64,000 nt of DNA from Sipunculus nudus (GCA_026874595.1 CM049313.1:49029659-49093658); one strand, 5' to 3'. Counted from the first letter of the stretch, positions 52,001 to 61,667 are shown. Translations and numbers: made by a program. Notes: generated by a model not told the origin, from the letters alone.

Positions 52001-55000
52001 ATTCATTGTGTTTTAACCAGACATAGGTGATATATATTTCTGTTGTCATAGAAAATTTTCAACAAATTGGCAAATTGGTTCTTCAAAATTTGACTGGAAG
52101 TTGTGAATCTCAGTCCATGATGTCACAGGTCATGCTTGGCAGCTGAGCATCATGACCCATGGGTCACTTGTTATAATCAGTGACCCTTCAGTATGTTTCA
52201 AAACGTCTGATCATCAATCTTGCATTGTCATAAATGTGTCTCATAATAAGTCCTTACTAATAACTTCATACCCAAGGCTACTGGAAAGACACAAAGGATA
52301 TAGAATTGTTACTTAATATATTAGCAAACATGTAGGTCTATAGACCAGACGTTATAATATGTTATGTGTGTATATGATCAGAAATAACTTACAGCTAATG
52401 CATTCCCATTGATCAATAATGTTATAACAAATTATTCCCAATACTTGTATGCAGTGACATCATACTATAAACCCTTTAATTTACCTTTACCCCTCCCTTT
52501 CTAAAAGAAAATAATTAAATGCTTTGTAAAATATGCTAAAATATCTAACTAGCATATATTCTTTGTATTGTGTAATGCTTTTGAATCATATTTATTGTGT
52601 AATTTTAAGACTTCTTTTTTTTTTGCAGCATGTTGGGACACTGCAGATTGGCCCGGGCACCCAGGTCAAAAATATTGGAAAAGATAGTAAAAAGAAAGGC
52701 TACCAAATAGAGGTCCTGTCCACTTCAGCGACTGGACATAAACTTACAAATAAATTTAAGGTGAGATCAAGTAGTTATGTGAGAGAACCCTGGTGTTATA
52801 TACAATATTAATGGAAATATATTATTACATAATTTTCAGAACAGATGGCAACATTTATAAGCACTTTTATTAATAATATATTATTACTGTTTTCACTACA
52901 TAGTATACAGATCAAAGTTTATTTAACTTGAATATTTAATAAAGTTTCATCAGGGCATTTTCTTTTCAGGGCTGACATTAATGTTTGAAAGACTTGCAAA
53001 GAAGGGCAAGTTATATCTAGCTTTTATTTGCCCAGTATGAATATTTACTTGTCCCATAAAAATCTTTGATGGCAGTATTGAAACAATAAGGATGTTCGAC
53101 ATAATTATTAACAATAAACATGTTCAAATGTTTGTTTGTTAATAATATTTTACTTAAGTATTTGCACACATAAACATACAGGAAATTTAAGATAGAGGTA
53201 TTACAACAAGATTTCATTTCTCCAAGAAAAAAACTGCAGATTAGTTAATATTCAGGCCTTTGGTGACAGGTATATATTTATTCACTTTCCCAGTCAGGCA
53301 AGTGGAAGCTGACTTTTTGTTGCCCTGCATCCATTTTCTTGAACTTTTACTTGCCTTGGGCAACCAGTTAACTGTTAACTTTGAGCCCTGCTTTCTTGTA
53401 TTTTATCCAGTTTAAGGGGCCAATCTGACCTTTATAAACTAAAGGTAATCCCTCAGAGCTTTTATATAATTAGGCCAGAAATCGTTGATATCACCCTACA
53501 CAGGCTGCTTTTTAGCTTAGCTGACTCTAAGTCATCTGAGCTATAGTCGTGGTCCTTTATCCGTCAGCTGTTCTTCTGTCTGTCTGTCCATCTGTCCGTC
53601 CATCCGTTAAACTCGCACGTTTTGAAACCATTGTATCTACAAATTTGAAATTCAGCAAACCATTAGGTGTACCCCAAAATCTCCTACCATACCGAAATCT
53701 GGGTCCATCGGACTTCCTTCCTTCATAATATTAAGGGAAAAACAACCGGTTTCCATTAAAAACCCATTGTTACACTTCAAAACTGCCTAATATCAAAACC
53801 ACTGACCTGATATTGATCATTAGTTCACTCTGTGAACTTATGCCATGGCGCAGCGTCTGACATCCACTGTCCGCTGTCAACTGTCGATCGTCCACCGTCT
53901 GTTACCAAATATCTCAACAGCCACAGCAGCTACCTTCATGAAATTTTGCAGAATTGATGATCATGGGATGGACATGCAAGAATATACTTTTGGTGGCGCC
54001 ACCTTTGTTGACCTACTTTCTGCGGGACGAAATGGTCTTTTCCACTTCTTACAAGATAAGTCAAAAAGTATTAATATTTTGGCCTTCATATCATAGTCAA
54101 CAGTTCCTTAGAAGAAGGGGAATAATTTGTGTGTAAATTCAGTGAGGTCATTTTCAAGATGGCCTCTCTACGGAACTTCAAATCATGTCGATCACAAAAT
54201 ATGACAACTTGATGTGTTTCCATACAGGGTGTATTGTCTGGAACTAAATATCTGAGGAACTGCTGCAGCCTTCAGTTTCAAATTTCACAGGAATATTGAT
54301 CATGTGACTGCTCAATGATTTTGACCTCCAGGTGGCGCCACCTGTGTTGACCTACTTTCTGCGGGATGAAATGGTCTTTTCCACTTCTTCCGAAATAAAG
54401 TCTTAAAGTACTAATATTTTGGCCTTCATATCATAGTCAGCAGTCCTTAGAGTAAGGGGAATAATTTGAGTATAAATTCAATCAAGTCTTTTTCAAGATG
54501 GCGTCTCTACAGAACTTCAAATTCTGTCGATTGCAAAATATGACAACTTGATGTGTTTCTATACATGATGTATTGTCTGTTACCAAATATCTGAGAAACT
54601 GCTGCAGCCTTCAGTTTCAAATTTCACAGGAATATTGATCATGTGACTGCTCAATGATTTTTACCTGCAGGTGGCGCCACCTGTGTTGAGCTACTTCTAC
54701 AGGCTGTAATGGTCTTTTCTGCTTTTTCCAAGATATGTCATAAAGTATTAATATTTTGGCCTTCATATCATAGTCAGCAGTTCCTTAGAGGAAGGGGAAT
54801 GATTTGAGTTTAAATTCAATCAAGTCTTTTTCAAGATGGCGTCTCTGCAGAACTTCAAATTCTGTTGATTGCAAAATATGACAAGTTGATGTGTTTCTAT
54901 ACATGATGTATTGTCTGTTACCAAATATATGAGGAACTGCTGCAGCCTTCAGTTTCAAATTTTACAGGAATATTGATTATGTGACTGCTGAATGATTTTG

Positions 55001-57997
55001 ACCTGCAGGTGGCGCCAGCTGTGTTGACCTACTTTCTACAGGCTGTAATGGTCTTTTCTGATTTTTCCAAGAAATGTCATAAAGTATAAATACTTTGGTT
55101 TTCATATCATAGTCAACAGTTACTAGGAGGAAGGGAAATAATAATTTGAGTATAAATTCAGTCAAGTCATTTTCAAGATGGCATATCTATGGAACTTCAA
55201 ATTGTGACAATTGCAAAATTTGACAACTTGATGTGTTTCCATACAGGATGTATTGTCTGTTACCAAATATCACAGGAACTGTTGCAGCCTTCAGTTTCAA
55301 ATTTCACAGGAATATTGATCATGTGACTGCTCAATGATTTTGACCTCCAGGTGGCGCCACCTTTGTTGACCTACTTTCTGCGGGACGAAATGGTCTTTTC
55401 CACTTCTTACAAGATAAGTCACAAAGTATTAATATTTTGGCCTTCATATCATAGTTACAGATCCTTAGAGGAAGGGGAATAATTTGAGTATAAATTCAGT
55501 CAAGTCATTCTTAAGATGGCGTCTCTACGGAACTTCAAATTTTGTCAATCATAAAATTTAACAACTTAATGTGTTTTTCATAAATGATGTATTGTCTGTT
55601 ACCAAATATCTTAGGAACTGCTGCAGCCTTCAGTTTCAAATTTCACAGGAATATTGATCATGTGACTGCTTAATGGTTTTGACCTGCAGGTGGCGCTACC
55701 TGTGTTTAGCTACTTTCAGCAGGCTGTAATGGTCTTTTCTGATTTTATCCATAATATGTCATTAAGTATTTATTTGTTATAATCTGCCAAAACAGAGTCT
55801 CCTCTGAGACTCTTGGACTGATCTTTCTGAAACATTTTTTTTTAATCACCTGCCAAAATGCACAGTAATTCACAGAGTGAACATTAGACCCCTAGGTCTC
55901 TTGTTTTTAATATATCAGTTCCTCTATATATTTCCTATATTCATACCAGAAATTAGTTCAGTATTTTATAAATTCTTGAAGTTATGGGCCCCATCATAAT
56001 GCACTTTCAGGAAATCTATTTACTCCCATAACTTGAGAATTACTGAAGCTAGAGACTTTTTTCAGGTATGTAACTATATATAATCGAGATTCAATTTTAT
56101 ATCCAAAATTAGTTCTGAATTTTTCAAATTTATAAGTTATTAACATTAATATGAAAGCATTACCTTAAATTTTGTCTAGATTTGACCATGGCACATATTG
56201 TTCCTGTAATGCTGTGGATTCAATGTTCATAGCATGTTGTCATTAGCGTTTTATCTATTAACATCTGAAATTTGAAACCAGTTGATCAAAAATTGTAGAT
56301 ATTATTCAAGTAATCAAGTATTTGATTTTATGCAGTTTGCTAGAGCTCAGCACCCCAGCTTCCTAGGCCAGATCTCAGCTCCAAAAATTTGGCATACCAA
56401 AAGTTTGGTCACTAGGACGACATTCCTTCTAGATATTAAGAAAAAACTTCAATTTTCCATTAAAAACCCATTGTTACACTTCGAGACCACCTAATATCAA
56501 AACCACTGATCTGACTTTGACCATATATAATATACATGTTCTTCTATACACTCCATATGCACATGGCTAGAAATGATGTCAGTATTGCCTAATTGTTTTA
56601 AGTTATGGGCCCAAACATAATGCATTTTGTAAAAAATCAAGAAATATATTTACTCCCTTAACATGAGAATTGCTTAAGGTAGAGATTTTCTGCCAGGAAT
56701 ATAACATTATTTAATCAAGATTCAATTGAATTCCCAAAATTAGTTCTGAATTTTTCAAATGATATAAATTATTAGCATCAATATAATATCAGTACTTTAA
56801 ATTTTGCCCAATTTTTGCCATGGCATGTTTTTCCCCTGTAAGCACTGTTAATTTAATTTTCATATCTTGCACAAGTAAGAATTTTAGCTTTTAAATTCTG
56901 AACTTATAAAAGGAATTGATCAAAAACTGGCTTTTATTAAAGTTTTTATGAGACAATTTCACACCTAGGCTGTACTGAAGCCCCTTTATATGTCCCCACA
57001 TTGACCTTTCAGGCAAATTATGCATGCTTGAAGCGAGGCACTCTGCAGCCAGCCAGCTCTTGGGTGGCTTCAGCTGGATCTAACTGTCCAACCCCCTCCT
57101 CTAGTATTTGTTTTGGCCATAAACATAACAATAAACTTTATTATTTATTATTGGTTTATGATAAGAACTTAAAAAAATAAATGGAAAAGGAATTTTTAGT
57201 TAATGAGTTACAGGGAATTACCTTGCAGTTACTGATCATTTATGGATCTTCCAAGGATGGCCAAAGTTGTATTTCAAATGACACCATGCAGTCACAATTA
57301 GGTATTTTTAATTTCAACCATAAAAATGAAAAATAAATAATTAAAAAAAATTTGTTTTTTACTTTTAGGGATTATATGAAGCAAGATAATAATAGACAAG
57401 GATGCAGTTGATTATATTAAATTAATCTAAATTTCCAGGTCTTTCCAGGTGTTTTAACTTGTTGGTTATATTTATTACAAATTAAAAAAAATAAATAAAT
57501 ATGTAAAAAATTTAAAATATTACTCAGACAAGCAATCATTAAAGATTGTAATATTTTTTACTTGTAACTCGTGGTTATATCAGTTGTTACATGATACTGG
57601 CTAAATAATCAAAATTTATATTACTGATCCTTTATTTCAGTTAATAAAATTGAACATTCCCAACTCCAGTTTGCTCCTGGTATAATATATTGGGTGTTTT
57701 GATCCTTGGATTAATTTTAACACATGTATTAGTTTCATAGCTGAGAATACTTTTCTTTTTTTTCCTGATACAATTTAAAAAATATAAATATTCAAATTTT
57801 TTCTGTTAGTGCTGTGGATTTAATTTTCACAGCACACACATAAGCATTTCATCTGTTAAAATTTGAAATTTGAGATCAATTGATCAAAAACTGTAGATTT
57901 CATTCACGTTTTTTTAAGCACCATGTCATGATTGTTTACATCAGGTCAGTATAAATGCAGTGTACTGGGCAGTTACATACCAGAGAGCCTCTCTTTT

Positions 57998-58043
<46 letters not shown>

Positions 58044-61000
58044 CATGACAGTCTAGCTCTCTCTCTCCTGCTTTTTCTCTTTCTCTCTCCATCTCCCTTT
58101 CTCTCTCTCTCTCTCTCTCTCACCCATCCTAATTGCCTCCCGTCCTTCCTCCATCCCATTCTGTTGACAGCTGGTACTATAAACTAGATACATTAGCTAT
58201 AAATATTGATGAATCAACTGAAATATTCACAATCACATGTATATACTTATACTGTAAATTTATAGTAACATTTGTAAACCTGAAAAAAATTTTATATTTA
58301 AAAAAAGGAATTAATGCAAATATTGTTAATTTTTTCCTGGCTCAGTAGAATGGGAAAAAATGGTTTGCTTTGTTTCGCCATCTTTCTGATTGTTTTAAAT
58401 ATTCAATAATCATGAATAAATTTTTTTCTTATAAGCACTGTTGAATTAAATTTCATATCCTGTATGTATATGCAAGGGTGTTGTAACTCTCAGCATCGCC
58501 TTCTTCATCCCACTGAGCCTATGCTCCTTGGCACTGTGAACAATAGTTCTATGGCTGTAGCATAAAATTTAAGACATCATGTCATACAGTCACAAATTCA
58601 TAAATCCCCTCATCAGCATAGTTAATCAGAACCTTATATCTGTCAAATTGAAATCTTGCAGTTTTCCATACACTATAGATCCTTCAACAAATAGCCTTAT
58701 CATCATTATACCACTGCTTAGTATACTGTCATTGTATTCATATTTACTCAAATAAATTGTTTTTTCCAACCCCTCCAAAATAATTAAAAAATAAACCACT
58801 ATACTTTACTCCATATTTATCTCTCAGTCAGGTTATTTCATATATCATTTACTCACATATTACATTACATTCCTTTATAAAAGCCCAGCATGACCATGAT
58901 ATTCATAATCTTTATCGACTCAATATAGTATCACAATGTTGAAACATTTATAGTCCAATCGTGATCAGCTGAGCGCCGTGACCCATGGGTCCCTTGTTTT
59001 GTTTTTATAAGTGTTTTTATAATATGTGGGGTTCCACCAAAATAATTAAAACAAGTTAGACAAGGGCATCATAGTGGCACAGCTTTGCATTTAGCGTTTT
59101 GCAACAAGTGACCTTTCTAACGCCGCATATTGGCAATCAACCACTTTAGGTGTCATGTTTTTCCTGTTTGTCAACATTGCCATGTTTACAAACATGATGT
59201 TTATTAAAGGATTAATTCATCCTTCTCGAAGGGGTTATAAGAATTTTACACAACCAAAATTACTCATAGGTAAATAATATATACACAGGAAGCCAGAAAT
59301 CACATAAATTTTTTCCAAAATGGAGGTGAATGGGCACCTTTAAATATTCCATGCAACTAGCTCATCAGCAACAGTAGAATGAATGTGTACATGATTTTCA
59401 CAACAAGTTCAGGATGTTTTAAATTTCTGTATTTCAGTTTGAGAATGCGAATGGAAGGGACCTGTGGAAAGCCTTTATATTAGGAATAGCAAATGTAAGT
59501 ATAGGCTGTAACATTAGTATATCTTTGATCTAACAAACCTTCCTGAGACTATTATTTCTGTAGTGCAGTAATCAAAAACTTTTAATTTCATTGTGAAATG
59601 TTTCAGCAAACAAATTCTAATATATGAAATTTCATCACCTATAAGCTTGTCAATATATGTCCTTATTTCTCAGCTTTTGATATAACTCGGTCTTTTGTGA
59701 GAGAAAAGTTTTCCTTTTTTTGCATTTGACATGGACATAAGAATTTATTAACTACCATTAAGAAAAATTAATTCTTTATTAATTTAGTTGACAATTGTAA
59801 TTATAATTAAATAAAAAGTTGTTATTTGTCAACTTTTCTAATTGGATATTACCAAATTAAATGAAACATTCAGATTGGGAATAGTATAATTTATTCTTCA
59901 TATATGGAAGGTTATGAAAGTAGTGCAGTGGTTCAACAGTTTGTTGGAAAATGTAAATATTGCAACCTTGATAATGGCACTCCTTAAGAATTAAGATTTT
60001 CATCTCAGCTAACCACAGGTCATCTGAGCTTTGGCGATCCCTCTGTGTACCTTGTCTGTCCAGTTGTCTCTGTCCATCCATTAACTATAGGCACAAATTG
60101 TAACCATTTGACCTAGAATCTGCTAACAAGACATCAAGGTAGGCCTCCATAAATCTCCTTGCATTCTAAAATGTAGCTCACTGTGACCACTATTTTGTTA
60201 CCCAAACTTTTGTATGTTTTTAGAACTTCAGACAGACTTGGGTTAGTTCTGGGCTGCAAAACAAAAAAAAATTTTTACTCAACCCTAAAACTAAACATTG
60301 TGCATCAACTGCACATATAACAATATTACCCGGTAGAAAAATAAAGAAATTGGCCCTGCCAGATTCACAGAACAGTTGCGGGCACAATAAACAAATTTTA
60401 ACATTTCCAGCTGTTGATGTATGATATTCATACTTTAGATTAATTATCTGAGTAATGATTGCATCTTTCTGAAGTATGGCAATTAGCTTATTGATCATGG
60501 ATAGTCCTTTCAGCTGTTGAGGTAGGCTTCTTTCACAATCTACATTTTCTTTATTTTTACACATTTCTTTATTGTATATTTTGTTCTTAGCTGGCCATTT
60601 GTTTACAAGGCACAAATCATAACAACTTGACCTAGAAATTTTAACTTAATATCCAGGTAGTTCCTTGTTAAATCTCAGTGCATATAAAAAATGAGGCCAC
60701 ACCTTTTGAGAGTTACATATGTATTTTAGCACTCTAAAATTGTTACATTACAGACTTTTGAAGTTGGCTGAGTGTCATGACCCATGGGTCACTTGTTAAA
60801 TAATTTTTCCTTAATTGTTGCATGGTTTTGACAGTTAAGTGATGTGTTTGTATTTTATAGGGAGATATACCAAAGGATATTCATATTATGCCAGGCCAGC
60901 TTCAAGATGTCTTCCGTGCAATAAACGATTATCGAAACACTCCACCCCCAGTGCCAAACTTACCACGTCCTGCAACATTCTGGAGTGCAACAGATCAATT

Positions 61001-61667
61001 TAACCAAAGTGGCTCAACTGGTGGCTCAATGGATGAGTCAGCAGGATCATCAAGTCCAAAAATGGAAAACTTTGCCGCTAGGGCATGGTCAAATGGAGGT
61101 CTTAGTCCAGGGGGCAGTGTTCACTCAGGGGACAGTGCTGATCACAATGGGAGCAGCTCAGGACATCAAACTTTCAGTGACGCAGATGTTGCATCCATAG
61201 CAGTTCGTAGCTCATATAACACGGTGCCTGCAATTCATGTAAATAACAACCAATCAGGTAATGGCGATGTATTAAGTCTACGTCAGGTGATGCGGAGGAG
61301 GAAGTCAATTGGTTTAGATATACCAAAAGGAATGAGTGTCAGAGATTCTGTATCCACACAAGATGCAAACGAAATTGAAGGTGAACTGTGGGAAAATTCT
61401 AGATCACCTGCTGTCTTTGATAGTGGTAACAGAGACCTTGGGTATGAAGAGCAAACAAGGACAATAGAGAGTGACTATGTGAGACAACAATCTGTGTCGT
61501 CACACGGGAGTGAGGGAGATGTATTTGAAACTAGTATCGGTCAGAAGGTCTTCTTCAGCAGAACCATGTCTGGGGCATCACAGAATGCCAGGCCTGAGGA
61601 TACCACTAACTGGGTGCTGAGACCAGCGAACACCATTGAGCGGAAATATAGTGAAAAGAGTTCTCAA
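26733..61667 (+). CDS. STAP-like: Gene B: STAP-like PH-domain signalling adaptor (5' part)
   Basis: Coding exons 26733-26852, 48719-48799, 52629-52760, 59438-59494 and 60861-61667 join in phase 0 at every junction to give 399 residues, open at the 3' end. Residues 27-133 form a PH domain: YHEGWVQHKAG (strand 1), KKYWIVIRGNILFIF (strands 2-3) and DLWKAFILGIAN (C-terminal helix with the invariant Trp, residue 121). The PKDIHIMPGQL stretch after the helix matches the VPxNxxLLPG region that follows the PH helix in vertebrate STAP1 and STAP2. PPPVPNLPRP (about 158-167) could bind SH3 domains. Residues 168-370 are a Ser/Gly-rich linker with RRRKS (275-279) and tyrosines 249, 325, 336 and 393. WVLRP (381-385) resembles the arginine-bearing strand of the STAP SH2 domain, with weaker support. 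STAPs act in the cytoplasm beside tyrosine kinases. The visible linker is much longer than in vertebrate STAP1. Confidence 0.84.
27976..28052. repeat. (AT)n microsatellite, interrupted
   Basis: Two AT tracts are separated by GGCTTATTTATGTATG. Confidence 0.95.
28470..29010 (+). repeat. Dispersed repeat, copy 1
   Basis: It starts with a CCATCCGTCTG tract and contains TTACCAGAACTTTGATGGAT, CATAACTACTTACCAACAGA, repeated GGTCAGAGGTCAC and a final TTTGCGGTGCTCTTGTTTT. It aligns throughout with 33500-34010 in the same orientation. Confidence 0.85.
30492..30595. repeat. Three tandem copies of a 34-bp unit
   Basis: The core ATCTACAAACAACATAAAAG recurs at 30501, 30535 and 30569. Confidence 0.93.
32454..32540. 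mobile_element. Transposon terminus (GGGGCGGATCCAGGA type)
   Basis: TGCAGGGGCGGATCCAGGAG matches the end of a very widespread non-autonomous DNA transposon type. A G tract follows. The opposite end was not found nearby. Confidence 0.4.
32723..33018. mobile_element. MITE with terminal inverted repeats of about 40 bp
   Basis: The left end reads GGTGATGCATTAGGCCAAAA and then a TTGGTTCTCTGG-type stretch. The right end, reverse-complemented, reads GGTGATGTAAGGCCAAAAAA and then TTGTTCTCAGGCA. The element is about 296 bp and non-coding. A similar end lies at 15603-15645 inside the gene A intron. Confidence 0.78.
33450..34010 (+). repeat. Dispersed repeat, copy 2
   Basis: This is the second copy of the family at 28470-29010, with the GTCTGTCTGTCC tract better preserved and the same TTTGCGGTGCTGTTGTTTC end. 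Confidence 0.85.
34754..35610 (-). mobile_element. GGGCTTGACATTAAC MITE split by a nested element
   Basis: The outer element reads in reverse relative to the copy at 43262-43529: GGGCAAATGAAAGTCAGCTC and CCTACTTGCC on the left, and a right end AAAGTTAATGTTGAGCCCTG. A TTAAAGGTGCC-type element (34872-35344) occupies its middle, so the outer element is the older insertion. Confidence 0.72.
34872..35344 (+). mobile_element. TTAAAGGTGCC MITE, nested copy
   Basis: The left end GGGGCCCATTCACGTATCTG and the right end AGGTAGGTGAATGGGCACC are inverted copies. The interior shares GGCCAGAAAATGTGGATATC, TTTTGCAACAAGAG and CTGTTTGTTAACATTGC with the copies at 37928, 38410 and 59000. It is about 470 bp with no coding capacity. 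Confidence 0.8.
36540..37240 (+). repeat. DR1-bearing dispersed tandem repeat, block 1
   Basis: It starts with a GTCTGTCTGTCCATCCATCC tract, followed by four subunits of about 145 bp, each ending in GGTCAAAGGTCAAGGTCAC or a close variant (about 36701, 36846, 36992, 37138). The recurring words are TTAGTTTCCAGATGATA, ATTTTAAGCCAA and CTTTTCATCCCAAAC. Perfect AGGTCAAAGGTCA direct repeats occur at 36701-36713 and 37138-37150. Confidence 0.88.
37928..38340 (+). mobile_element. TTAAAGGTGCC MITE, diverged copy
   Basis: It shares GGCCAGAAAACGCCGATCTC, TTCGTTTTGTTTATATCCAC, TTTGTTTGTCAACAATGG and TTTACAAGGAGCTTGTAGAT with the family. It stands next to an opposite-orientation copy at 38410-38859. Confidence 0.68.
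38410..38859 (-). mobile_element. TTAAAGGTGCC MITE with TTAA at both ends
   Basis: It begins TTAAAGGTGCCGATTAACCT and ends AGGTGATTGCCACCTTTAA. TTAA lies at 38410-38413 and 38856-38859, as expected for a piggyBac-type TTAA target site, although the termini do not begin CCC. Internal words match the family in reverse. It is non-coding. Confidence 0.82.
40830..41550 (+). repeat. DR1-bearing dispersed tandem repeat, block 2
   Basis: Five diverged subunits of the 36540-37240 family have GGTCAAAGGTC-type ends near 40880, 41028, 41170, 41305 and 41456. None here keeps a perfect AGGTCAAAGGTCA. Confidence 0.85.
41585..42020. mobile_element. Mariner-like MITE with TA ends
   Basis: The left end is ATACTGTGGTTGCCTTTTTG and the right end GAAGCCAACCTCAGTAT, which are inverted copies flanked by TA. 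The internal motif CGAAAATGAAACCCTCG occurs twice. It is 436 bp without coding capacity. A decayed end of the same family is at about 46811-46900. Confidence 0.78.
43262..43529 (+). mobile_element. Intact GGGCTTGACATTAAC MITE
   Basis: It begins CAGGGCTTGACATTAACTTT and ends GTTAATGTCAAGCCCTG, a near-perfect terminal inversion. Both sides carry TTGTC (43257-43261 and 43530-43534), a candidate 5-bp target duplication. The interior contains several TACTTGCC words. The element is 268 bp and non-coding. Confidence 0.83.
45735..45975. mobile_element. GGACCACC-type repeat
   Basis: The words GACCACCTGTC, AGACCACCC, AGGACCACCTG, AGGACCACTTT and GGGTGGTCTTATAACACAGG surround an inner spacer, and the ACACAGGTTTCACTG end is like the short MITE at 20255. 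The open frames on both strands are by-products. Confidence 0.55.
46234..46647. repeat. Recent 207-bp tandem duplication
   Basis: 46234-46440 and 46441-46647 are nearly identical (a few substitutions, for example GGCATATTATCG against GGCATATAATCG). The unit contains TCGCGAAAATAAAACTGT, a fragment resembling the mariner-like MITE. Confidence 0.95.
48719..48799 (+). CDS. STAP-like: Gene B coding exon 2 (PH strands 2-3)
   Basis: Twenty-seven codons lie between CATTTCAG and a GTCAGT donor, phase 0 on both sides. KKYWIVIRGNILFIFHNQK is the PH strand 2-3 hairpin, where STAP1 has HYWTELRGTTLFFYTDKK. The exon ends TTQRES. Confidence 0.82.
48800..52628 (+). other. STAP-like: Gene B intron 2
   Basis: From GTCAGT to TTTTTTTGCAG. 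It contains the repeat blocks at 49741-50660 and otherwise AT-rich sequence without a recognised gene. Confidence 0.7.
49741..50660 (+). repeat. Dispersed repeat head plus DR1-bearing block 3
   Basis: The head reads TTTTTAGCTCAGCTGACTTT and then GGGCTATAGCGATGGGTC, followed by a CCGTCCGGCCGG tract (about 49795-49860) and GGGCACAAATCGTAACC. Five subunits of the DR1-bearing family follow (about 50030-50660), with perfect AGGTCAAAGGTCA at 50247-50259 and 50382-50394. The order suggests that head and DR1 subunits belong to one composite repeat. Confidence 0.85.
52629..52760 (+). CDS. STAP-like: Gene B coding exon 3 (PH middle strands)
   Basis: Forty-four codons lie between TTTTTTGCAG and a GTGAGA donor, phase 0 on both sides. 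HVGTLQIGPGTQVKNIGKD and KGYQIEVLSTSATGHKL supply the middle PH strands, matching the position of the VDKLDI and CAKFTLVL strands in STAP1. Confidence 0.83.
52967..53390 (+). mobile_element. GGGCTTGACATTAAC MITE, longer copy
   Basis: It begins CAGGGCTGACATTAATGTTT and ends GTTAACTTTGAGCCCTG. Internal TACTTGCC-type words and GTCAGGCAAGTGGAAGCTGA match the copies at 34754 and 43262. It is about 424 bp. Confidence 0.8.
53400..53740. repeat. MITE end interrupted by a repeat head
   Basis: 53410-53510 matches the left part of the TTAAAGGTGCC family (GACCTTTATAA, AGGCCAGAAATC, ACACAGGCTGCTTTT). It then stops abruptly at TTAGCTTAGCTGACTCTAAG, the head of the GTCTGTCC-type repeat seen at 49741 and 60005. 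Confidence 0.65.
53822..55910 (+). mobile_element. Transposon-like unit with six tandem 339-bp repeats
   Basis: The word GTGGCGCCACC, or a one-base variant, recurs at 53993, 54332, 54671, 55009, 55351 and 55690, a regular step of 338-342 bp. Each unit also holds TTGACCTACTTTCTGC, TGGCCTTCATATCATAGT, TTCAAGATGGCGTCTCTAC and GCTGCAGCCTTCAGTTTCAA. The array starts after TTCACTCTGTGAACTTATG and stops before CACAGAGTGAAC, an inverted pair, and ends TAGGTCTCTTGTTTTT. A single diverged unit with GTGGTGGCGCCACC lies at 36340-36420. The open frames inside are by-products. Confidence 0.88.
55950..56960 (+). repeat. Two direct copies of a dispersed repeat (about 600-bp step)
   Basis: Shared words are AAGTTATGGGCCC, CATAATGCA, ATTTACTCCC, AATTAGTTCTGAATTTTTCA and CATGGCA. 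Copies start near 55960 and 56560. A linker with CATTAAAAACCCATTGTTAC (56459) repeats the piece at 53756. Further fragments lie at 57800-57905 and 58420-58460. Confidence 0.8.
57988..58125. repeat. (CT)n microsatellite, interrupted
   Basis: CT-rich tracts cover most of the interval, split by CCATGACAGTCTAG. Confidence 0.95.
58960..59343 (+). mobile_element. Repeat tail followed by a TTAAAGGTGCC MITE
   Basis: 58968-58998 is a repeat tail (CAGCTGAGCGCCGTGACCCA then TGGGTCCCTTGTTTT), also seen at about 42030, 52142 and 60770. The adjoining MITE lacks its left end. It carries TTTTGCAACAAGTGACC and CTGTTTGTCAACATTGCC and ends GGTGAATGGGCACCTTTAA at 59343. Confidence 0.78.
59438..59494 (+). CDS. 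STAP-like: Gene B coding exon 4 (PH C-terminal helix)
   Basis: Nineteen codons lie between TATTTCAG and GTAAGT, phase 0 on both sides: FENANGRDLWKAFILGIAN. The Trp is the invariant PH-domain tryptophan. The GRDLWKAFIL core matches GEEWRGFILT of STAP1 and REMWKGFILT of STAP2, which is the strongest family link. Confidence 0.87.
59495..60860 (+). other. STAP-like: Gene B intron 4 with a split dispersed repeat
   Basis: From GTAAGT to ATTTTATAG. A repeat head (60000-60220: CTCAGCTAACCACAGGTCAT, CTTGTCTGTCC, GGCACAAATTGTAACC) recurs in part at 60608-60800 (GGCACAAATCATAACAAC up to the CATGACCCATGGGTCACTTG tail). The block between, 60225-60605, holds an open frame on the - strand with no recognised domain. 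Confidence 0.65.
60861..61667 (+). CDS. STAP-like: Gene B coding exon 5 (linker, possible SH2 start)
   Basis: 269 codons, open from the first base, between TTTTATAG and a GTAAGT donor. It begins GDIPKDIHIMPGQLQDVFRA, the post-PH helix that ties it to STAPs. It then runs through PPPVPNLPRP, a Ser/Gly/Asn-rich disordered stretch, VMRRRKSIGLD (a basic kinase-site-like motif), LGYEEQ and SDYVRQQ tyrosine motifs, and KVFFSRTMSG...NWVLRPANT, which may align to the start of an SH2 domain. The next exon was not found in the window. Confidence 0.85.

Larger units (their letters stand above)
52761..59437 (+). other. STAP-like: Gene B intron 3
   Basis: From GTGAGA to TATTTCAG. It is nearly filled by repeats: a MITE (52967-53390), a repeat head (53505-53740), a tandem-repeat element (53822-55910), related dispersed repeats (55950-56960, 57800-57930), a CT microsatellite and a MITE (59000-59343). 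Confidence 0.7.

Noticed and set aside
60220-60615. 131-codon frame on the - strand
   Set aside because: It sits between two pieces of a dispersed repeat, has low-complexity composition and shows no domain.
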